A stretch of DNA of 12,529 nucleotides from JACMME01 sp051005015 (GTDB lineage: Bacteria; Gemmatimonadota; Gemmatimonadetes; Gemmatimonadales; Gemmatimonadaceae): positions 1 to 12,529 of the forward strand of contig JBPCJT010000001.1 of NCBI GenBank assembly GCA_051005015.1, given 5' to 3'. Below, in pieces: positions 7,666-12,529 of this stretch (the stretch's first letter is position 1; every line of letters starts with the position of its first letter). The notes under the pieces were generated by a model. The model had not been told where the DNA came from and did not search any database. It was given only the letters and a program-made list of their open reading frames with translations. A program made the translations under genes and the position numbers.

Positions 7666-8271
7666 ATGCGAACTATCGACCGCGGCTGTACCGAGCTGGC
7701 GCGCCGTATCGTGCTTCGGGTGATGATCCTGGGAGGAATGGTGTTCATTCCGGTCAGGGCGATGGCACAGAAGGCGGCGGCCACGCTCCCCTCTCACGAC
7801 TCCACAGCGAGACGCCTCGGCGCGCCATTCGCTGCGCTCAACGCCTCAGCGCAATCGATGCGCGACTCGATCGTATCCCTGGCGCGCGCCCAGGTGGGCA
7901 CCAGGTACGTTCTCGGCGGAGAGACCCCGGATCGCGGCTTCGATTGCAGCGGGCTTGTTCGGTACCTAATGGCCGCGTGGAACGTTGCACTCCCCAGAAC
8001 GGCGGCTCAGCAGGCGCGCTCCGGGCTTGCTGTAGGAAAAGACACGACCTCGCTCCGGCCCGGTGACCTGCTGACTTTCGGCAGAGGCAAGCGTGCTTCA
8101 CATATTGGCATTTACGTAGGCGAAGGACGCTTCATCCACGCCAGCAGCAAGGCGGGACGGGTTGTCGAGAGCAAGTTGCACCGGCCTCCCGCCCGCGGCA
8201 TCAAGCCTCTGCGGGGCGCCCGGCGGTTCGTGGTGACGGGAGATAGCGCCGTGGTAGGCAAGTCTGGGTGA
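7666..8271 (+). CDS. Secreted NlpC/P60 family cysteine peptidase
   Basis: This is a 201-residue protein with a C-terminal NlpC/P60 domain. Members cut gamma-D-glutamyl-to-diamino-acid or related links in cell-wall stem peptides. The catalytic Cys94 is in DRGFDCSGLVRY, His146 in ASHIGIYVG, and a third polar residue His158 in GRFIHAS; LPRTAAQQ and LRPGDLL are also typical. A signal peptide spans about residues 1-34, with a hydrophobic core VMILGGMVFIPV and an AMA-Q cleavage site, so it is periplasmic or surface-facing. No separate wall-binding domain is present. The reading frame stays open upstream to a TTG at 7564, but the extra 34 residues have no signal-peptide logic, so ATG 7666 is preferred; ATG 7723 is another option. 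No clear ribosome site supports any of them. It is a single gene, convergent with the CapA-like gene 22 bases away. Confidence 0.9.
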   Translation: MRTIDRGCTELARRIVLRVMILGGMVFIPVRAMAQKAAATLPSHDSTARRLGAPFAALNASAQSMRDSIVSLARAQVGTRYVLGGETPDRGFDCSGLVRYLMAAWNVALPRTAAQQARSGLAVGKDTTSLRPGDLLTFGRGKRASHIGIYVGEGRFIHASSKAGRVVESKLHRPPARGIKPLRGARRFVVTGDSAVVGKSG

Positions 8272-8293
8272 GGCACGGCAGGTTTTGGTCCCC

Positions 8294-9400
8294 CTACTCC
8301 CTGCCTCTTCCGGCCGCATTCAGCATACGAGCTCGCGTTACCGGGAAATCCAGCCGGCTGAGTGAATCGACAAGCGCTGCCGCTCGGCCGGATGAGTCGC
8401 CGCTTACGAGCCCAGGCGGACGCTGAACTGTAGATCGCAGCACCGCCGTCTCGACCCTTCCGTTTCGCCCGAGAGTTGCGCAGAGAATAGCTCCGCGGTT
8501 TTGCGGATCTCGCAGTGTAAACGGCCCGTAGGTCACCAGATTTCCCAGCGAGTAGGCGATGAGCGAGTCATCACGCCATTCGATTGCGCGCATCACATGC
8601 GGGCCGTGCCCAACGACGAGATCCGCACCCGCGTCGACAGCTGCGTGCGCGAACGCCACCGAGTTCCCCCGGTCGATGCTGCCAAGAAAAATCTCCGTCG
8701 CGTTGGGTGTACGCTGCGCGTCGGCTCCCTCGGCGCCCATGTGCATCGTGACTACTAACCACGGGTAACGGGAAGCTGCCCGTGCGACGTGGCGCTTTAC
8801 CGCGTTCAGATCGCGTGGATCAGGCCCACCCGAAGTGCTATAGCCGAGAAACGCTACTGTGTCGCCCTGTCCCACGGCGACTGAAGTCGCGATGGTGTCG
8901 TCGCCAGTAACGTGCACTCCCGCACGCCGCAGATGCCGCACGGTCTCCTGCAGCCCGCGTTCGCCGGCATCGCGCGCATGATTGTTGGCGACATTCCCCA
9001 CCACGCTGGCGTCACCACCAATCTCCCGGAGAGCGCGCGCTGTCGCGGCAGATTGTCTAAAGGCGTAGCAATTACTGGAGCCGCGGCTGCATTTGCGCGC
9101 AGCGAGGCGGCCGGCTCCAATGGCGCCTTCGACATTCAAGAGCAGGATGTCGGCGTCGCGCACGAGCGGGCGGAGTGGCGCAAGCAACATACCCGGATCC
9201 GGAAGAGCACGCACGAAACCACCCAGGCGCTGAGAAGCCGCGCGGGCCCAGGTAGTGTCGAGATTCGTACCAAGCATGACGTCGCCTCCCGCACAGATTC
9301 GAACCGCCGGGTCGGCACTGTCACCCTTCCGTCTCTGCGCGGAAAGTGGTGAGGCGAGTGAGAACGCAGCCAGTACGCCGACAAGAGCGACTCCGATCAT
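8294..9400 (-). CDS. CapA family protein (PGA_cap, calcineurin-like metallophosphatase fold)
   Basis: The 368-residue product has an N-terminal signal (MIGVALVGVLAAFSL, cleavage near SAQ 20-22) and the metallophosphoesterase-like CapA motif set. These are CAGGDVMLG (36-44), LLNVEGAI (87-94), VANNHARDAG (137-146), VTMHMGAEG (217-225), GHGPHVMRAIE (264-274) and AYSLGN (282-287). CapA proteins were named for poly-gamma-glutamate capsule synthesis, but no capB/capC partners are in view, so that role should not be assumed; many stand-alone members are of unknown function. Its 3' end is convergent with the NlpC/P60 gene. A GGAGG lies 13 bases before the ATG, too far to be ideal. The stop TAG is followed directly by a G-run like that at the antiporter and peptidase ends. 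Confidence 0.88.
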   Translation of the reverse strand: MIGVALVGVLAAFSLASPLSAQRRKGDSADPAVRICAGGDVMLGTNLDTTWARAASQRLGGFVRALPDPGMLLAPLRPLVRDADILLLNVEGAIGAGRLAARKCSRGSSNCYAFRQSAATARALREIGGDASVVGNVANNHARDAGERGLQETVRHLRRAGVHVTGDDTIATSVAVGQGDTVAFLGYSTSGGPDPRDLNAVKRHVARAASRYPWLVVTMHMGAEGADAQRTPNATEIFLGSIDRGNSVAFAHAAVDAGADLVVGHGPHVMRAIEWRDDSLIAYSLGNLVTYGPFTLRDPQNRGAILCATLGRNGRVETAVLRSTVQRPPGLVSGDSSGRAAALVDSLSRLDFPVTRARMLNAAGRGRE

Positions 9401-9719
9401 TCTGCTCAGTCACCCTCCGGCGGGACGCCCTAACCGAGCGAATCCCGGCCGCGTGTATCCGAAATGTAACAAATTGTCATTCCATGAATCCAATCGCCGT
9501 GGCTCCGTCGTACCCACTGAAACGGCTGACTGGGTCTGGCAGAGCTTCATCACGAATCCTGATGTTCGAATGATGATAAGCATGTGGCATGCCGAATAGC
9601 GAAAGCCCGTCCGACCAGGCCAGTGAGAACGTTTTTCAGAGTGTTCAGCTGTACGGAATGCCTGCCTGGCCAGCCAGGACACTTCCGGAATCACTTGCTG
9701 GCTCGGAGGGGAATGCTTG
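9401..9719. other. Divergent intergenic region with palindromes
   Basis: This spacer between the CapA-like and ferritin-like genes should hold promoters for both. Visible elements are GGCATGCC at 9586-9593, lying within GCATG-tgg-CATGC (9580-9592), and a perfect CCTGGC-ca-GCCAGG at 9665-9678, about 40 bases before the ferritin-like start. On the minus strand ATGACA (9480-9475), 17 bases and TACACG (9457-9452) form a weak promoter-like pair for the CapA-like gene. On the plus strand GAACGTT (9626-9632) and GTAC (9650-9653) are spaced like an ECF-sigma promoter, but this is weak. GGAGG at 9705-9709 is the ribosome site. No credible protein gene lies inside. Confidence 0.4.
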
Positions 9720-10466
9720 ATGACGCCGCCGCTTCAAACCCACACCGACTCGGGGGGCATAGGGGGATCGCGCGACCGACGCGACTTCCTTCGCACGGCC
9801 GGGCTCGGAGGACTCGCACTTGTGCTACCCACAGCGCTGGCTGCCTGCGCTGATGAAGCTGTCGCGCCGGTTCTGCCGAACGGCAACCAACGCCGAATAA
9901 GACAGATCGACGCGAATCAATCCGTCACACTCGATTTCACCAGCGACATCGGCGTGGCGAACTACGCTTTCGCGCTGGAGCAGCTCGAGGCAAGGTTTTA
10001 CATCCTGGCCACAGAGAACCCGGCGGCTGACCTTCTTCCAGGTGAACTGGCCGTGCTGCGCGACATTCGCGCGCATGAAGTCGTGCATCGGGACTTCCTC
10101 GCCGCTTACCTGGGCGACGCTGGAATCGGCGGTTTGACATTCGATTTCAGCTCGGTGGACTTTACCAGCCGCAGCAGCGTGCTGACGACGTCCCGGATTT
10201 TCGAGGATTTGGGAGTTGCCGCGTACAACGGAGCGGGGGAGCTACTCACTGACCCCAACAATCTGTTGCTGGCAGGAAAAATCGTCTCGGTAGAGGCGCG
10301 TCACGCGGCTACCATCCGGGATCTGCTCATTCCCCGGAGCACGTACTTCGCCGGTGATGATGTCATCGACGCGAATGGACTGGACCAGGCATTCGACCCA
10401 CGTACGGTACTTGCCGCCGCTGATCCGTTCATTGTCAATCCCGTAAACGTTGTTGGACTTCCCTAG
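9720..10466 (+). CDS. Exported ferritin-like diiron lipoprotein (Ferritin_2 type)
   Basis: The product is 248 residues. A Tat signal R20-R-D-F-L-R is followed by a hydrophobic core and a lipobox LAAC with Cys43, so it is probably exported folded and lipid-anchored; Ala follows the Cys, with no inner-membrane retention Asp. Residues about 70-205 form a four-helix ferritin-like domain with two helix pairs: Glu90 (LEARFY), Glu120 and His123 (AHEVVH), Glu162 (FEDLGVAAYNGA), Glu192 and His195 (SVEARH). These are the expected diiron ligands. The family includes plant desiccation-related proteins and many uncharacterised bacterial ones; its reaction is not established. The start is ATG 9720 (GGAGG 10 bases upstream) or the adjacent TTG 9717 (7 bases). 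It is the first gene of a two-gene unit; the second begins 11 bases after its stop. Confidence 0.88.
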   Translation: MTPPLQTHTDSGGIGGSRDRRDFLRTAGLGGLALVLPTALAACADEAVAPVLPNGNQRRIRQIDANQSVTLDFTSDIGVANYAFALEQLEARFYILATENPAADLLPGELAVLRDIRAHEVVHRDFLAAYLGDAGIGGLTFDFSSVDFTSRSSVLTTSRIFEDLGVAAYNGAGELLTDPNNLLLAGKIVSVEARHAATIRDLLIPRSTYFAGDDVIDANGLDQAFDPRTVLAAADPFIVNPVNVVGLP

Positions 10467-10470
10467 GAGG
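10465..10470 (+). promoter_or_regulatory. Ribosome binding site overlapping the upstream stop codon
   Basis: A perfect AGGAGG uses two bases of the first ferritin-like gene's TAG stop and lies 7 bases before the ATG at 10478. It fixes the start of the second gene and suggests ribosomes finishing the first gene can start the second. Confidence 0.8.
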
Positions 10471-10477
10471 AGCGACC

Positions 10478-11278
10478 ATGGATACTCGCAACATTCTCGA
10501 TACGGTCGACTCCGATCTCGCGGAGCGGCTAATTTCACGCCGAACAGCGGTTGGCTCCGCTTTCGCAACCGGACTCGCTCTGGTTTCGGCGCCGGTAACG
10601 CTGGCGGCTCTGGCCCGCCGCGCCTTTGCGCAGGGTGTATTGCCCGCGCAGATCATCAACGTCCTCAACTTCGCCCTTACGCTGGAATACCTCGAGAGCG
10701 AATTCTATAACATCGGCGTCGCTACGTCCGGGTTGATTCCGGCCGCCGAGTTGGACGTCTTCCAGCAGATTGCAAAGCACGAGAACGCCCACGTCGCCTT
10801 TCTTCTCAGCGTATTGGGATCCTCGGCCGTTTCAAAGCCGACATTCGACTTCACCGCTGGAAACGGCTCTGGCAACGGACCGTTTGTCGGCGTTTTCTCG
10901 AACTATAACATCTTCAAAGCTGTATCCCAGGCGTTCGAGGATACGGGGGTGCGTGCCTACAAGGGACAGGCGCCCAACCTCATGTCCAACGACGCGATCC
11001 TTCGCGCTGCGCTTCAGATTCACTCTGTGGAAGCGCGGCACGCGAGCGAGGTTCGCCGGCTGCGCGGTTTGGATGGCTGGATAACGGGGATCTTTACCGA
11101 CATACCAGCAATCCAACCGGTATATGACGGCGAAGCGAGGTTGCGGCAAGGTGGCATTTTCGTGCCGAGCGTTACCAGAGTCGCTCAGAATGAAATTACC
11201 GAAGCGTTCGACGAGCCCCTCAGCGCGGCAGAGGTTCTGACCATCGTAGCGCCGTTTATCGTGGGTAGCAATCCATAA
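10478..11278 (+). CDS. Exported ferritin-like diiron protein (Ferritin_2 type), non-lipidated
   Basis: This 266-residue paralogue of the preceding gene has an N-terminal SRRTAVG twin-arginine sequence (20-26), a hydrophobic stretch, and a likely cleavage site AFA-Q near 49-52, with no lipobox Cys. It is therefore probably soluble in the periplasm, unlike its lipidated neighbour. The Tat motif lacks the usual Phe-Leu after the arginines and is weaker. Diiron ligands are conserved: Glu73 (LESEFY), Glu102 and His105 (HENAH), Glu154 (FEDTGVRAYKG), Glu185 and His188 (SVEARH). The C-terminus (about 225-266, ending AAEVLTIVAPFIV) matches the end of the first protein (VLAAADPFIVN). The shared ligand pattern and gene order suggest duplication, and the two may work together in iron binding or oxidant removal. 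A strong hairpin follows 24 bases after the stop. Confidence 0.88.
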   Translation: MDTRNILDTVDSDLAERLISRRTAVGSAFATGLALVSAPVTLAALARRAFAQGVLPAQIINVLNFALTLEYLESEFYNIGVATSGLIPAAELDVFQQIAKHENAHVAFLLSVLGSSAVSKPTFDFTAGNGSGNGPFVGVFSNYNIFKAVSQAFEDTGVRAYKGQAPNLMSNDAILRAALQIHSVEARHASEVRRLRGLDGWITGIFTDIPAIQPVYDGEARLRQGGIFVPSVTRVAQNEITEAFDEPLSAAEVLTIVAPFIVGSNP

Positions 11279-11302
11279 TCGACGGTCTCGGCTGGTAGAC
11301 AG

Positions 11303-11340
11303 CAACGGGCAGTCCTTCACGGGACTGCCCGTTGTCGTGC
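11303..11340 (+). terminator. Rho-independent-like terminator of the ferritin-like operon
   Basis: A perfect 13-base stem, caacgggcagtcc (11303-11315) with its complement at 11322-11334, closes a 6-base loop ttcacg. The tail ttgtcgt has only scattered T residues, so intrinsic termination may be partial. It sits between the ferritin-like stop and the next gene, separating the two transcripts. Confidence 0.75.
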
Positions 11341-11365
11341 AGGGTGGCTCGACGCATCTTTTGTA

Positions 11366-12235
11366 ATGCTGACCCGGGGGGGAATGCCAGCTTTTTTCTC
11401 TTCGTGTCGCACTCGCCTGATCTGCGCGGGTGCCGTCCTTGGCCTGTCGGGATGCGCCATAAATCCTCCGGCCCGCGAAACTCCCCGCGACCTGCGCGTT
11501 CTGGTATACAACATCCACGCCGGAAAAGACCGTGCGGGAGTGGATAATTTGCAGCGAACTGCCAGGATGGTACTGGACAGCGCCGCCGACATCGCGTTGC
11601 TCCAGGAAGTGGACAGCGCGACGGAGCGCTCCGGCCGCACGGATCAGCTCGCCGAAATTCAGCGTCTCACAGGCTTCCACGGCACTTTCGGCGGGACACT
11701 GAATTATCAGGGGGGCGCTTACGGCATCGCCGTCATCTCGCGCTTTCCGATTGTGAAACACAGCGTAATTCGTCTTCCGGTGACGCCTGGCCAGGAGCGC
11801 GCCGGAGGGTCATACGAGCCGCGCGGAGTGCTTCACGCCACTATCCTCGTCGGGCGCGTAACCATCGATGTGCTCAATACGCACCTCGACGCCTCAGCGG
11901 ATGACAGCTATCGACGGCAGGAGGCAGCGACGCTCGTCCGGATCACGCGCAAGCTGACAAAGCGCGGTGCTCGCGTGCTGCTCGGCGGAGATCTCAACTC
12001 GACGCCTGAGAGCGCGATACACGCGATGCTTGAAGAAACCACGGGGCTGCGCGACGCATGGCCGGCCTGCGGTTCGGGGGACGGATTCAGCTACCCGGAG
12101 ACGAAGCCCACCAAGCGAATCGATTACCTGCTAATATCGAAATCGATGCGGTGTACCGAGGCGCGCGTACTGGAGTCCGGGATATCGGATCACCGTCCGG
12201 TGCTATTCAGAGTCGATCTACGTACGGACCACTGA
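11366..12235 (+). CDS. Endonuclease/exonuclease/phosphatase superfamily lipoprotein
   Basis: The 289-residue protein starts with a lipoprotein signal ending LSGC (Cys30), so it is probably anchored in the periplasm or outer membrane. The rest is a complete EEP (DNase I-like) domain: Asn49 in VYNIHAG, Glu81 in LLQEVD, NTHLD with His173, GGDLNSTP with Asp209 and Asn211, Asp253 in KRIDYLL, and SDHRP with Asp275 and His276. These residues bind Mg2+ and hydrolyse phosphodiesters or phosphomonoesters. The substrate could be DNA, a phospholipid or a sugar phosphate; sequence does not decide. The ATG at 11366 lacks a ribosome site; ATG 11384 (Met7) follows a G-run closely and would leave a 24-residue signal, so it is a fair alternative. 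It follows the terminator and is probably transcribed alone. Confidence 0.9.
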   Translation: MLTRGGMPAFFSSCRTRLICAGAVLGLSGCAINPPARETPRDLRVLVYNIHAGKDRAGVDNLQRTARMVLDSAADIALLQEVDSATERSGRTDQLAEIQRLTGFHGTFGGTLNYQGGAYGIAVISRFPIVKHSVIRLPVTPGQERAGGSYEPRGVLHATILVGRVTIDVLNTHLDASADDSYRRQEAATLVRITRKLTKRGARVLLGGDLNSTPESAIHAMLEETTGLRDAWPACGSGDGFSYPETKPTKRIDYLLISKSMRCTEARVLESGISDHRPVLFRVDLRTDH

Positions 12236-12247
12236 TTGCGATGCCAG

Positions 12248-12320
12248 TTATGGAGATCAGGAGGAATTGGCAAAAACTGAGCGCTATCAAGTGCAGCGCT
12301 TTCTATCCTCCATTCCATAA
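12248..12320. repeat. Nested inverted repeat between convergent genes
   Basis: Three stems nest inside each other. The outer stem is TTATGGA (12248-12254) with TCCATAA (12314-12320), the middle is GGAGGA (12260-12265) with TCCTCC (12306-12311), and the inner is AGCGCT (12280-12285) with AGCGCT (12295-12300). All are perfect, separated by short unpaired parts. It lies between the lipoprotein gene stop and the stop of the minus-strand Uma2-type gene, so a bidirectional terminator is the simplest reading; there is only a short T-rich stretch after the inner stem. Confidence 0.5.
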
Positions 12321-12336
12321 CCCCAATAACCGAGTC

Positions 12337-12529
12337 TCACAGTGGCCGAAAGAGATCGGCAAGTTTAACCACAAACGGCCGCGATGCACCCTCTGGTGTC
12401 CAGCGCATCTCTTCGCCCTCAATCTCGGGAAATTTGGCGGAAGGACGCCAGATTTCGGCGCAGCGCGCGTCGCCATCGACAAGCCAATACAGCGGAATTC
12501 CCACTTCCTGATATAACCGGCGCTTCGTG
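12337..12529 (-). CDS. Uma2-type endonuclease (DUF820), C-terminal fragment, runs off the right edge
   Basis: Read from the right edge, the minus strand encodes 63 residues and a stop (TGA at 12339-12337). The text KRRLYQEVGIPLYWLVDGD, then AEIWRP, then RWTPEGASRPFVVKLADLF is the conserved C-terminus of the Uma2/DUF820 family, a PD-(D/E)XK nuclease-fold group common in cyanobacteria and several other phyla. The upstream active-site Asp and Glu lie outside the window, so activity cannot be judged. Function of the family in cells is poorly known. The gene is convergent with the lipoprotein gene. Frame and length fit an intact 3' end. Confidence 0.82.
   Translation of the reverse strand, partial: TKRRLYQEVGIPLYWLVDGDARCAEIWRPSAKFPEIEGEEMRWTPEGASRPFVVKLADLFRPL

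Noticed and set aside
8270..8307. Hairpin between the NlpC/P60 and CapA-like stops (GGCAGG with CCTGCC)
   Set aside because: The stem is only 6 bases with a 17-base loop and no T tail; too weak to call a terminator.
9410..9694. Minus-strand open frame of 94 codons in the divergent spacer
   Set aside because: There is no ribosome site, domain or signal, and it would fill the region expected to hold promoters.
10832..11761. Minus-strand open frame of 309 codons
   Set aside because: It crosses two well-supported plus-strand genes and the terminator hairpin, and its translation shows no family motif.
12058..12516. Plus-strand open frame of 152 codons at the right end
   Set aside because: It overlaps the EEP gene in another frame and lies opposite the Uma2-type C-terminus, which has recognisable family sequence.
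1..12529. CRISPR array, tRNA or rRNA genes, insertion sequences, toxin-antitoxin or defence clusters
   Set aside because: No regularly spaced direct repeats, tRNA-like folds, transposase motifs or paired small genes were found; the only nuclease-family items are the EEP lipoprotein and the Uma2-type fragment, which do not form a system here.

Overview
The window comes from a Gram-negative bacterium. It carries an outer-membrane-type barrel protein, two predicted lipoproteins, Tat-type export signals and several periplasmic enzymes. The mix (S46 dipeptidyl-peptidase, paired ferritin-like proteins, Uma2-type nuclease, PorV/FadL-like barrel, G+C-rich DNA, short purine-rich intergenic repeats) resembles Gemmatimonadota or a neighbouring phylum. 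That placement is inference from gene content only. The DNA looks chromosomal: there are no tRNA, rRNA, CRISPR, transposase, integrase or phage genes.

Layout, left to right. On the minus strand an alpha/beta hydrolase (1061-1858) is followed 4 bases later by an outer-membrane barrel gene that runs off the left edge (1-1056). Divergent from the hydrolase is a CPA1 cation/proton antiporter with a C-terminal regulatory domain (1928-3406). It converges on a secreted S46 peptidase (3522-5651, minus), and the junction is framed by a 17-base inverted repeat. Divergent from the peptidase, two PAP2 lipid phosphatases overlap by 4 bases (5807-6628 and 6625-7428). After a short tandem-repeat spacer comes a secreted NlpC/P60 hydrolase (7666-8271), convergent with a secreted CapA-family protein (8294-9400, minus). 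A 319-base divergent spacer leads to two tandem exported ferritin-like diiron proteins (9720-10466 and 10478-11278), closed by a strong hairpin. Then come a lipoprotein of the endonuclease/exonuclease/phosphatase superfamily (11366-12235), a nested inverted repeat, and the 3' end of a Uma2-type nuclease gene that enters from the right edge on the minus strand (12337-12529).

Most gene products act at the envelope: ion exchange, peptide digestion in the periplasm, recycling of lipid carriers, cell-wall peptide cleavage, and oxidant or iron handling. Only three close pairs look co-transcribed: hydrolase/barrel, PAP2/PAP2 and ferritin-like/ferritin-like. The rest are single genes. I do not see a clear new multi-gene system. 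The items most worth a second look are the ferritin-like pair, the overlapping PAP2 pair, and the inverted repeats and G-rich motifs at gene ends.
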